A stretch of 56,840 nt of DNA from an uncultured Gammaproteobacteria bacterium (lineage in GTDB: Bacteria; Pseudomonadota; Gammaproteobacteria; Arenicellales; JAANXG01). The position numbers and the translations under genes were made by a program. Shown piece by piece: positions 29,722-37,722 of the stretch (positions within the stretch are counted from its first letter, which is position 1; the number at the start of each line of letters is the position of its first letter). The DNA lies in assembly GCA_947259175.1 (NCBI GenBank), contig CAMYKW010000058.1:1-56840 (forward strand). Direction: 5' to 3'. Under the pieces are notes generated by a model. That model saw nothing but the letters and a program-made list of their open reading frames with translations, did not search any database and was not told the origin of the DNA.

Positions 29722-30882
29722 ATGTCTTTGACGCTTAACGAACGTCCCGTATTTGTACTCGGTTCCGAACGCTCCGGGACGACCTTGATCATGGCAATAC
29801 TGGGATGCCATCCCCGGCTCGCGGTGCCCGAGGTTGCATGGTATTACCCCCGTTTCCGTCCATACCTGTTCACCTACGGCGATCTGAACGAGATCGACAA
29901 CTATCGTGTCCTGTGTCACGAAATGGCCTATGGGCTGCGCACGCCGTTTTGGGACATGCAAGTGAATCCGTCCACGTTCGGCGACGAGATCGTGGAGCGT
30001 GCGGTGGCCCTGGAGCAGAGTTTCGCCGGCGTTTACGCCGCCATGCTCGAACGCTATGCCGAACAGCAGGGCAAGCCCCGTTGGGGAGAGAAGACCCCAT
30101 ACAACCTATTCTATGTGGAACAGATACTCGAAGACTTCCCCAATGCCCAGTTGGTGTTCATCTACCGGGACGGTCGCGACGCCAGCGCGGAGTTCCTCGA
30201 CTCCTCTTTCGGTCCCACCAACATCTACAGCGCCGCGGAACTCTGGCTGATGGGCCAGGAGGCGGTGAAGCCATGGCGGGAGGCGCTGCCCGCCGACCAA
30301 TGGTTCGACATCAAATACGAAGAATTCGTGCGGGAGCCGGTGGGACACCTCAAGCGGCTGTGCGCTTTTTTGCAGGAAGACTACAGCGACGAATTGATGG
30401 CGTTCCACACCACCCCAATAGCCAAACGCCGCGGTCAGACCAAAGACAATTGGGCGCTGGCCGAACCGATATCCGACAAGCATGTGGGGATCTACAAGCA
30501 ACTATTGAGCATTCGTGACCAGCGTATTATGGCCGCGGTAGCGGGTGACACGCTGCGGGAATTCGGCTACGACAACATACTCGAGCCGCTGCACCTCGAT
30601 CCCGGGCAAATCGCCCATATGGATGAAATGGACGGCCGGTACCGGGCCGCCTCGCTCGACGGTCCCGGCGGTTGGATTGTGATGGAGAGTTACAACGACT
30701 GGCTGATCGATCAACGCATCGCCCGGCGCGCGGCGGGCTTGTGGTCCGAGGTGCCGCGACCGCCGCCGTTTCCAATCGGTCACAAGCACGAGGAGTATCT
30801 CTCCGGCATGCGCGCTAAACGGCAATGGAAGGAGCACTGCTGCGTCAAGCGGGAGTATTCACGCGCCAAGGCGGTACTCTGA
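29722..30882 (+). CDS. PAPS-dependent sulfotransferase
   Basis: 386 residues. The 5'-phosphosulfate-binding loop GSERSGTT is at 14-21, the 3'-phosphate motif is in VFIYRDGRDAS (near 146-156), and KYEEFVREP follows later, as in PAPS sulfotransferases. Cytoplasmic. The last ~90 residues are an extension with HKHEEYLSGM. The acceptor is unknown. It begins 39 bp after the ABC ATPase, so it is likely co-transcribed; a sulfur link between importer and sulfotransferase is plausible but inferred. Confidence 0.87.
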   Translation: MSLTLNERPVFVLGSERSGTTLIMAILGCHPRLAVPEVAWYYPRFRPYLFTYGDLNEIDNYRVLCHEMAYGLRTPFWDMQVNPSTFGDEIVERAVALEQSFAGVYAAMLERYAEQQGKPRWGEKTPYNLFYVEQILEDFPNAQLVFIYRDGRDASAEFLDSSFGPTNIYSAAELWLMGQEAVKPWREALPADQWFDIKYEEFVREPVGHLKRLCAFLQEDYSDELMAFHTTPIAKRRGQTKDNWALAEPISDKHVGIYKQLLSIRDQRIMAAVAGDTLREFGYDNILEPLHLDPGQIAHMDEMDGRYRAASLDGPGGWIVMESYNDWLIDQRIARRAAGLWSEVPRPPPFPIGHKHEEYLSGMRAKRQWKEHCCVKREYSRAKAVL

Positions 30883-30889
30883 CAGCGGT

Positions 30890-30919
30890 CCGGCGCACAA
30901 ACCACGTATGGTGCGCCGG
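30890..30919. other. Hairpin after the sulfotransferase gene
   Basis: CCGGCGCAC (30890-30898) pairs perfectly with GTGCGCCGG (30911-30919) 8 nt after the stop codon. No T-tract follows, so it may be a weak terminator or an mRNA-stabilising stem. Confidence 0.5.
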
Positions 30920-31151
30920 CTTGTGGCGGCGGTTCGATCCCGGGATTGTCCGAGTCCAGGTACAGTGGGTTGATCGAACAGCGAATGACCGCGGTTGAAT
31001 CTCGCATTAGAATCTGACGGCACCGGCGCGTATCCGCCCGGGTATGATATATTTTTTTGGCGTTCGGCCTGCCCAGGGCGCCACCGCGGTGGGGGCCGGC
31101 GGTGCGGCGACGCACTGTTTACCGATTAATTGTCAACAAAGGCTTAACATC

Positions 31152-31793
31152 GTGAGTCAATTCAATCATTGCATGCGCACGTGTTTCACGGCGATTGCGG
31201 CTGCAGTCATGACGTCGTCCTGCGCCACGAGCGCCCCCAAACACCCCGCACCCGTGGTTGCTTCGACGCCGGAGCCGGCGGCCCAGGTCGCCAAGGCGTA
31301 TCCCGCCGCACCCACTCCCGAAGTCACCGGTGAAGAAATCGAAGGCAGCGTATTGCCGGATGCAACGGAACCGCGCGTGCTGCTGGGCATGTCGCTGGAT
31401 GGAAAACCGGTATATTTGTCGGATTTCAAGAGTAAGGTGGTGATCGCGAGTTATTGGGCGAGTTGGTGTCCGCCTTGTTGGACCGAGCTTCAGCAGCTGC
31501 AGGAAATCCATGCGGAGTACACCAGCCGTGACGTTGTCATCGTTGCGATCAATTTTGGGGAGGTTCGGGCGGCTATCGACGGATTCTTGAAACAACAACA
31601 AAAACCGCTACGGTTTACCATTTTATCCGACCGCACTCGGCAGCAATCCGCCGCCCAGGGTGTAGGTGTGGTGCCCACGACTCTCGTATTCGACGCCGCA
31701 GGTGAAGTGTCCAGGCGCTACACCGGGATCTTCGGATTCAGCGCACAAAAGATTCGCGGCGATATCGACCGGCTACTCCGCAATCGGGGATGA
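31152..31793 (+). CDS. TlpA/thioredoxin-like lipoprotein
   Basis: 213 residues from GTG 31152, with AAAGG nine nt upstream; ATG 31173 is an alternative. The signal ends in a weak lipobox (MTSSC), followed by an Ala/Pro-rich linker (about 25-60) and a TlpA-like thioredoxin fold with WCPPC near 105-109 and the cis-Pro in GVVPTTLVF. It probably reduces periplasmic disulfides, for example in cytochrome c maturation. It ends 3 bp before dusA. Confidence 0.83.
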   Translation: MSQFNHCMRTCFTAIAAAVMTSSCATSAPKHPAPVVASTPEPAAQVAKAYPAAPTPEVTGEEIEGSVLPDATEPRVLLGMSLDGKPVYLSDFKSKVVIASYWASWCPPCWTELQQLQEIHAEYTSRDVVIVAINFGEVRAAIDGFLKQQQKPLRFTILSDRTRQQSAAQGVGVVPTTLVFDAAGEVSRRYTGIFGFSAQKIRGDIDRLLRNRG

Positions 31794-31796
31794 GCA

Positions 31797-32810
31797 ATGT
31801 CGAGCGCGGACAGCACGCGAATTGAGTGGCAGCCGTGCCTGGAGCGCAAGCTGTCGGTGGCGCCGATGATGGCGTGCACCGATCGGCATGACCGTTATTT
31901 ACTGCGGCTAATCTCGCAGCGGACATTGTTGTACTCGGAGATGATACCCGTGACCACGCTGGTGTACGGTGATCGCGATCGCGCCTTGACATTCCACCCC
32001 TTTGAACGGCCAGTGGCCCTGCAGATCGGCGGCAGCGATCCGCAACAGATGGCGCTGGGTGCCCGTCTTGGCGAGGACTACGGTTACCAGGAGATCAACC
32101 TGAACGTCGGGTGCCCCAGTGATCGCGTGCGGTCCGGTCGGTTTGGTGCCTGTCTGATGGCGCGGCCGGAGCGGGTCGCCGATTGTGTGCACGTCATGGT
32201 GCGTACCGTTGACGTGCCGATAACAGTCAAATGCCGCATCGGCATCGACGACCAGGATACACTGGAAAGCTTATGCGCGTTTATCCAAACGGTGTCCAGC
32301 GCCGGATGTGATGTGTTCATCATTCACGCGCGCAAGGCCTGGTTGCGCGGACTGAGTCCGCGACAAAATCGTAATGTCCCGCCGCTGCGATACGATATCG
32401 TTCACGCCGTTAAACGAGAGTTTCCCAATCTCACCATCGTCATCAACGGGGGGGTCGTCGACCTGGATGCAGCAGCGACGCAGTTGCGCTCGGTCGATGG
32501 AGTGATGATCGGACGTCGGGCCTACGCCAATCCCTACATGCTGGCTGATGTGGATCGGCGATTCTATGATGTTCAGCGGGCCCCGCTCAGCCGCGAGACG
32601 GTGTTGGAGCGGTATATGGAATACTGCGACCGGCAATTGGCGGCCGGCTGTCGGCTGCACTGGCTCACCCGACATATCATGGGATTGTTTCACGGGCAAC
32701 CCCGGGCCAAAGTCTGGCGGCGTAACTTGAGCGAAAACGTCAGCAAGCCGGGGGCCGGTGTGGAAGTCATTCGCGACGCGGCGCGGGACGTTTTGCCGCT
32801 TGCGTCGTAA
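31797..32810 (+). CDS. dusA: tRNA-dihydrouridine(20/20a) synthase
   Basis: 337 residues, a flavin enzyme reducing uridine 20/20a in tRNA. It matches E. coli DusA closely: SVAPMMACTDRHDRYLLRL, ALQIGGSDP, EINLNVGCPSDRV with the catalytic Cys, GFFGACLM-like RFGACLM, FIIHARKAWLRGLSP and VINGGV with DGVMIGRRAYANP. ATG 31797 follows the TlpA-like gene by 3 bp. Confidence 0.97.
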   Translation: MSSADSTRIEWQPCLERKLSVAPMMACTDRHDRYLLRLISQRTLLYSEMIPVTTLVYGDRDRALTFHPFERPVALQIGGSDPQQMALGARLGEDYGYQEINLNVGCPSDRVRSGRFGACLMARPERVADCVHVMVRTVDVPITVKCRIGIDDQDTLESLCAFIQTVSSAGCDVFIIHARKAWLRGLSPRQNRNVPPLRYDIVHAVKREFPNLTIVINGGVVDLDAAATQLRSVDGVMIGRRAYANPYMLADVDRRFYDVQRAPLSRETVLERYMEYCDRQLAAGCRLHWLTRHIMGLFHGQPRAKVWRRNLSENVSKPGAGVEVIRDAARDVLPLAS

Positions 32811-32888
32811 CGTGGGAAACTTGTATACGGTTGCCGGTGTCAAATCCAGCCGTTTGCAGCCAGTTATCAAACCACAAAGGAGAGCGCA

Positions 32889-33353
32889 GTGATTCACAAC
32901 CTCAAAACTTCCTCACTCGGCATTTGTTTGTTGGCTGTCGTGGCGTTGCCCGCGACGACGATGGGAGCAGAGACCGAAGACATCATCAAATACCGCCAAG
33001 GGGTGATGAAGTCCGTAGGTGGACACACGGCTGCGGCCGCGCAGATTGTGCGCGGAAAGGTCGATTATGCCGACGATCTCGTCTACCACGCTGAATCCAT
33101 TGCGAGATCCATGCAGACCGTTGAATCGCTGTTTCCCAAGGATACCGATTTCGGCGAGACCCGGGCTTTGGATGCGATTTGGTCCCAGGCCGACAAATTC
33201 AAGCAGGTGTCTGAAGAATCCCGCGCCGCGACCAAAGCCTTTGTCGATGCGGCAAAGGCCAACGACAAGGCGGCTTTTGCGGCAAAGTTTAAAGCCATGG
33301 TGGATTCGTGCAAGGCATGCCACAAGGATTTTCGCGAAAAGAAGGAACAATAG
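32889..33353 (+). CDS. Cytochrome c' (class II cytochrome c)
   Basis: 154 residues from GTG 32889 with AGGAGAG at about 32877. A signal peptide (about 1-26) is followed by a four-helix bundle and a single C-terminal CKACH haem site near 141-145, characteristic of cytochrome c'. The YRQGVMKSVGGH start is typical. Family members bind NO or act in electron transfer in denitrifiers, methanotrophs and sulfur bacteria. The next gene, a dihaem cytochrome, overlaps its end. Confidence 0.92.
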   Translation: MIHNLKTSSLGICLLAVVALPATTMGAETEDIIKYRQGVMKSVGGHTAAAAQIVRGKVDYADDLVYHAESIARSMQTVESLFPKDTDFGETRALDAIWSQADKFKQVSEESRAATKAFVDAAKANDKAAFAAKFKAMVDSCKACHKDFREKKEQ

Positions 33354-34267
33354 CAGCCGGTTGGTACCGGGCCCGTAACTTCGTTCTATTGTGCGTAGTC
33401 GCGGCCGGCGCGGTCCCGGCGGCACGCGGTGAGTCGTTGCTCGAGCGCGGTGAATACCTGGTTGCCGCCGCCGGCTGTAGCAATTGCCATACCGATGAAA
33501 ACGGCGGGTTTCTCGCCGGCGGGCGTGCGCTGAACACGCCCTACGGCACGTTTTACACCCCCAACATTACTCCCCACCGTGAGTATGGTATCGGCGCTTG
33601 GACCGAGGCCGAGTTTTTGCGCGCAATGAAGGCGGGGCTGGCGCCGGACGGCGGTAATTATTACCCGGCGTTCCCTTATGTCGCCTATGCCGGGATGCGC
33701 CGGGAAGATGTGTTGGCGGTGAAGGCTTATTTGGACAGCATACCCCCCGTGGCGCGGCCTAACCGGCGGCACCGTCTGCCGTGGTATTTGCGTTTTCGTC
33801 CCGGACTTTGGTTGTGGAAATTCCTTTACCTCGCGCCCCGCGGCGCGGGGGCGGCCGGTGATCCTGATCCGGAGCGTCGACGCGGCGCATATCTCGTTAA
33901 TGCACTGGCGCATTGCGGTGAATGTCACACGCCGCGGGACTGGTTGGGTGGATTAATCGAATCCCAGCGCCACGGGGGGACCGCGCACGGCCCGGACGGA
34001 GAAGCGGTACCCAATATCACTCCGGACCGTCAAAACGGTATCGGAAAATGGTCGGATGGTGACTTGTCGTTCTATTTGGAAACCGGCCTCACCCCCGATG
34101 GCGATGCTGCCGGAGGTGCGATGGCGGAAGTTATCGATAACGTTACCAGCCGCTTGACGAAACAAGACCGGCAGGCAATGGTGCGGTACGTCATGTCTTT
34201 ACCAGCTATCGAGAACGCGCTGAAGACGAAGCGGAAAAAAACCAGGCGCGATCCAGATGAATATTGA
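33308..34267 (+). CDS. Dihaem c-type cytochrome
   Basis: 319 residues if TTG 33308 is used, overlapping cytochrome c' by 46 bp; ATG 33317 is the alternative. Neither has a clear Shine-Dalgarno sequence. A signal-like stretch FVLLCVVAAGAVPAARG precedes two haem sites, CSNCH and CGECH, each in a small cytochrome domain with TPNITP/VPNITP motifs as in gluconate or alcohol dehydrogenase cytochrome subunits. The C-terminal tail is highly basic (KTKRKKTRR). It is probably periplasmic and a partner of cytochrome c'. Confidence 0.85.
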   Translation: MQGMPQGFSRKEGTIAAGWYRARNFVLLCVVAAGAVPAARGESLLERGEYLVAAAGCSNCHTDENGGFLAGGRALNTPYGTFYTPNITPHREYGIGAWTEAEFLRAMKAGLAPDGGNYYPAFPYVAYAGMRREDVLAVKAYLDSIPPVARPNRRHRLPWYLRFRPGLWLWKFLYLAPRGAGAAGDPDPERRRGAYLVNALAHCGECHTPRDWLGGLIESQRHGGTAHGPDGEAVPNITPDRQNGIGKWSDGDLSFYLETGLTPDGDAAGGAMAEVIDNVTSRLTKQDRQAMVRYVMSLPAIENALKTKRKKTRRDPDEY

Positions 34268-34294
34268 TCCTGCCTGAATGTCAGCCGGCGGAAC

Positions 34295-34391
34295 AAGACC
34301 GCATTTCTCACCAGGCGCCCAGCGACTATTCCTGGCACGCACCGGGATGACTCGTGACGTCAATTCTATGAAGAGACAGCTTGAGTTCCTA
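34295..34391 (+). repeat. Truncated copy of the CTAG-bounded repeat
   Basis: GACCGCATTTCTCACCAGG at about 34297-34315 matches the left end of the elements at 35776 and 40712. The following bases through GGATGACTCGTGACGTCAAT and TCTATGAAGAGACAGCTT match the 40712 copy closely. No right terminal repeat is visible. The homologous part ends just inside the next coding sequence and includes its ATG. Confidence 0.75.
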
Positions 34392-34991
34392 TGGTCATGC
34401 ATATCCTGCCGCGCGTCGCCCCGGTCTGCAAGAGCTTGTATTTTCGCCGGCATTCTTTGTGTTCCCCCGGCGCCGCTGTCGGCGGCGAACATCATCGGCG
34501 CCTGGGTGCGCTATAGCCAACCCGCCTATTCCGTCTCTTTTGACGTTGTGCTCAAGGCTAGCCACGACCGCGTACGGCAACTAGTCACCGATTACGAAAA
34601 TCTGCGGGAGCTGTCGCCCACGGTGATTCTCAGCACCGTTGTCAGTTCCAATCCGGGCGGCGGGTCCCGCGTCAAGCTCGTATTGCGACCGTGTTTTTTG
34701 ATCGTGTTCTGTAAGCGTATTACCAAGGTGACTGATACGTCGATTTCAGACAACGGTGATGTAATACATGTAACCGTACCGGCGCTCAGCGATTTTCACC
34801 AAGCACGTGAGGAACTCTCGATTACGGCGGATGCGTCGGATGCAAAGCGAACACGGCTTCGTTACCGCGCACATTTAGTGCCGAAGTTCCGCACGCCGCC
34901 GATTATCGGCCCATGGTTTCTCCGGCGGCAGATCATTAAAGAGTTGACAGTGACCGCTCGCCGGGTGGAAAGTCTGGCGCAACCCATGTAA
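34369..34991 (+). CDS. SRPBCC-family exported protein with repeat-derived N-terminus
   Basis: 207 residues from ATG 34369 (the frame is open from 34278). After a hydrophobic segment ACIFAGILCVPPAPLSA, the rest looks like a START/SRPBCC lipid-binding fold of the polyketide-cyclase type: VSFDVVLKASHDRVRQLVTDYENLREL and VPKFRTPPIIGPWFLRRQI. Function unknown. The ATG and the codons for MKRQLEFL lie inside a dispersed repeat (34295-34391), so the present start appears to come from the repeat. Confidence 0.7.
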
Positions 34992-35010
34992 ATGTCTGTG
35001 CGTATTCGCT

Positions 35011-35661
35011 ATGAAACCTGAATTGCGTGTCACCGTGTTCTCCGATTACATCTGTCCCTTCTGCTACATCGGACATCTGCGAGTGGCCAAGCTTCGCGAC
35101 AGTTATAATGTCAAAATCAACTGGCGTTTTCTGGAAATACATCCGGACAACCCGCCCGAGGGACGACCTTTGTCCGAACTCGGATATCCCCCGCGCCAGT
35201 GGCAGCGGATGATGGAGAATCTGGAAAAGATGGCCGCCGAGGAGGGCGTAGAATTGGCGCAACGTACGTTCACCACCAACTCTCATAAGGCGTTGTTATT
35301 GGCCGAAGCCGGGAAATCTGCGGGTGTGCAGACGTTTAACCGGTTGAACGATGATTTGTTTAGCGCCTACTTTCTACATCAGCAGAACCTCGGAGACCCC
35401 GAGGTGTTGCGGGCCATCGCCAGGCGCGCGGGTGTGGGGGACGAGGTAGTCGAGCAGGCATGGAGCGATCCTCGCTACGAACGGGAGTTGCAGGCCAACC
35501 TGCGTGAGGCCTCGCGACTGGGGATCAACGGTACGCCGGCTTTCATTATCGGGCGCCGTATCGCCGCCGGTGCAGTGCCGGTATCGACCCTGCGGGACAT
35601 GGCTGGTATCGCCGATATTCAACTCAAGCCTTCCGCGACCGCTGGCGCCAATCCGGGTTGA
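35011..35661 (+). CDS. DsbA-family oxidoreductase, FrnE-like
   Basis: 216 residues with no signal peptide. The active-site CPFC is at residues 15-18 (FSDYICPFC) and the cis-Pro is in GINGTPAFII near 170-179. The 2-hydroxychromene isomerase/FrnE branch of DsbA-like proteins is cytoplasmic and handles thiol oxidation or isomerisation. It lies 19 bp after the SRPBCC gene. Substrate unknown. Confidence 0.88.
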   Translation: MKPELRVTVFSDYICPFCYIGHLRVAKLRDSYNVKINWRFLEIHPDNPPEGRPLSELGYPPRQWQRMMENLEKMAAEEGVELAQRTFTTNSHKALLLAEAGKSAGVQTFNRLNDDLFSAYFLHQQNLGDPEVLRAIARRAGVGDEVVEQAWSDPRYERELQANLREASRLGINGTPAFIIGRRIAAGAVPVSTLRDMAGIADIQLKPSATAGANPG

Positions 35662-35670
35662 CTTGAGTCC

Positions 35671-35686
35671 AATGATTATTATCATT
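35671..35686. promoter_or_regulatory. Fur-like inverted repeat overlapping a weak promoter
   Basis: AATGATTATTATCATT contains the inverted repeat AATGAT-N4-ATCATT, reminiscent of a Fur box. TTGACT at 35658-35663 and TATCAT at 35680-35685 could form a promoter with a 16-nt spacer. A MITE-like element (35776-36023) now lies between this site and the ABC operon at 36024. Match by eye only. Confidence 0.3.
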
Positions 35687-35775
35687 AGGTCCCGCTCGGG
35701 AACCAATCGCGGGCGCTGATCCCCGCGACCTGGTTTGTCGCCGCTCGTATGTGATCGTTTGGACGTATGCAGTAA

Positions 35776-36023
35776 CTAGCCCGAATTTCTCACCAGGCGG
35801 CGCCAGGCTGACAATTGACGTTGATGTATAAGGCGATGTGCAGAATCAATGAGATACACTGTGTAAAGACAGTCACGCCTATCCCGGCCCTGGCTGGTCC
35901 TCGCACATCTGCGCATGGCCTTCACTCGACCCATAGCTCGCTATGGGTCTCGCTCCAGGCGCCGCGCGCAGCCGCACGAGTCCTGCGCCAGCATCCGGGA
36001 TCCTGGTGAGAAATTCGGACTAG
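35776..36023. mobile_element. MITE-like element, 248 bp, CTAG-bounded
   Basis: The left end CTAGCCCGAATTTCTCACC continues AGG (35776-35797). It is mirrored by the right end (36002-36023), which reads CCTGGTGAG and ends CGGACTAG, a 22-bp terminal inverted repeat with one mismatch. It encodes no protein. An internal hairpin GACCCATAG/CTATGGGTC is near 35930-35951. The right ~90 bp resembles the element at 40712. The element ends directly before the ATG of the ABC ATPase gene. Confidence 0.8.
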
Positions 36024-36965
36024 ATGGCCGCGCTTGTAGAAATAAACCACCTGACTAAACGATTTGCCTTCATCACCGCCGTGGACGATATCTCGTTTGG
36101 CGTCGACAAAGGTGAAGTATTGGGTTTTCTCGGCCCCAACGGCGCGGGTAAATCGACGACGATGAAGATGATCACCGGATTCCTGGCCCCGGATGGCGGT
36201 GATGTCCGCATAGGCGGTGTGGATATCGGCGCCCAGTCGGTGGCGGTTAAACGCCGCATCGGCTACCTCCCGGAGGGTGCGCCGTTATATCCGGACATGA
36301 CGCCGGCGGCGTTTTTAGGTTTTGTCGGCGCTGTGCGCGGCTTCAGGGGCGAGGAACTGCGCAAACGCATTCGCGATACCGTCGAGAAAGTGCAACTGGC
36401 GTCGGTACTCGAGCAACCGATCGGGACGCTGTCCAAGGGATTTAAACGCCGCGTGGGTATAGCCCAAGCGATTCTTCACGATCCTGAGGTGTTGATTCTA
36501 GACGAGCCGACGGACGGACTGGATCCAAATCAAAAACACGAAGTGCGAGCCTTGATCCGCAACATGTCGAAAGACAAAGCCATCATCCTGTCCACACACA
36601 TCCTGGAGGAAGTCGATGCCGTGTGCAACCGGGTCATCATCGTTGCGGACGGCAAGATCGTCGCCGACGGCACGCCGTCACAATTGGAAGCCAGATCCCC
36701 GCGTCACAATGCGGTAGCTCTGATGGTCAGCGACGCCGATCAAGGCGATGTTCGACAGCAGCTCGAACGCTTGCAGGGCGTGGCCTCGGTTGAGTGCGTT
36801 GGGCGGGACGGCGGGGTTCATTGCACCGTATATCCCACCAGCGGCAACTCCATACTGGCTGCGGTCAGCGGGGTCGCCAGGGAACGGGCATGGACGGTGG
36901 AAGAACTTCACGTCCAGCGGGGCCGCCTGGACGACGTATTCAGAGCAATTACCGCAAAAGGTTGA
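36024..36965 (+). CDS. ABC transporter ATPase, GldA-like
   Basis: 313 residues. Walker A GPNGAGKST, signature LSKGFKRRVGIAQA (LSKG form typical of GldA-like exporters), Walker B VLILDEPTDGLD and H-loop ILSTHILEE are present, followed by a C-terminal regulatory extension of ~90 residues. It pairs with the permease at 36980. The only possible ribosome site, GGTGAG at 36005-36010, lies within the terminal repeat of the preceding mobile element, at a long 13-nt spacing. Cargo unknown. Confidence 0.92.
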   Translation: MAALVEINHLTKRFAFITAVDDISFGVDKGEVLGFLGPNGAGKSTTMKMITGFLAPDGGDVRIGGVDIGAQSVAVKRRIGYLPEGAPLYPDMTPAAFLGFVGAVRGFRGEELRKRIRDTVEKVQLASVLEQPIGTLSKGFKRRVGIAQAILHDPEVLILDEPTDGLDPNQKHEVRALIRNMSKDKAIILSTHILEEVDAVCNRVIIVADGKIVADGTPSQLEARSPRHNAVALMVSDADQGDVRQQLERLQGVASVECVGRDGGVHCTVYPTSGNSILAAVSGVARERAWTVEELHVQRGRLDDVFRAITAKG

Positions 36966-36979
36966 CCGCGAGAAACACG

Positions 36980-37714
36980 ATGTCGAGTGTGTGGATAATC
37001 GCCAAGCGGGAGTTGTCGGGATATTTCACGACGCCCATCGCCTATGTATTTATCGTGATTTTTCTTTTCTTGAACGGCGTGTTCACCTTCTATTTGGGAA
37101 ACTTTTTCGAGCGCGGCCAGGCGGACCTGGTCACCTTTTTCGGTTTTCATCCGTGGCTGTACCTGGCGCTGATCCCCGCGTTGACGATGCGTTTGTGGGC
37201 CGAGGAACGCAAAGCCGGCACCATCGAGCTGCTGTTGACATTGCCTGTGTCGATGCTCGAAGCAGTGTTGGGTAAATTTATTGCTACGTGGATCTTTGCG
37301 GCGATCGCCCTGGCGATGACCTTTCCCATGTGGTTGACGGTCAATTACCTGGGTGATCCCGACAACGGCATCATTTTGGCGAGCTATATGGGCAGTTTAC
37401 TCATGGCCGGGGCCTATATCGCCATTGGATCGTGCATATCCGCTTTGACTAAAAACCAGGTTATTGCGTTTGTGGTTACCGTGGTGGTGTGCCTTATGTT
37501 CCTGTTGAGTGGTTTTCCATTGGTGTTGGATTTCTTCAGCGGCTGGACTCCGGAAATCGTGCTGCGGGCGATCAGCGGAATGAGCTTTCTCGCTCATTTC
37601 GATGACATCAGTAAGGGGATTATTGAATTGCGTGACATGGTGTACTTCCTGTCTCTGATTGTTTTCTGGTTGTTCGTGAACTCCGTTCTGATCGAAGTCA
37701 AGAAGGCGGACTGA
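36980..37714 (+). CDS. ABC transporter permease, GldF-like
   Basis: 244 residues with about six transmembrane helices. The N-terminus IAKRELSGYFTTPIAYVFI and the block WAEERKAGTIELLLTLPVS are typical of ABC-2 permeases of the GldF/NosY type. It starts 14 bp after the ATPase gene and ends 8 bp before the GldG-like gene. Confidence 0.92.
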   Translation: MSSVWIIAKRELSGYFTTPIAYVFIVIFLFLNGVFTFYLGNFFERGQADLVTFFGFHPWLYLALIPALTMRLWAEERKAGTIELLLTLPVSMLEAVLGKFIATWIFAAIALAMTFPMWLTVNYLGDPDNGIILASYMGSLLMAGAYIAIGSCISALTKNQVIAFVVTVVVCLMFLLSGFPLVLDFFSGWTPEIVLRAISGMSFLAHFDDISKGIIELRDMVYFLSLIVFWLFVNSVLIEVKKAD

Positions 37715-37722
37715 GGGTAACG

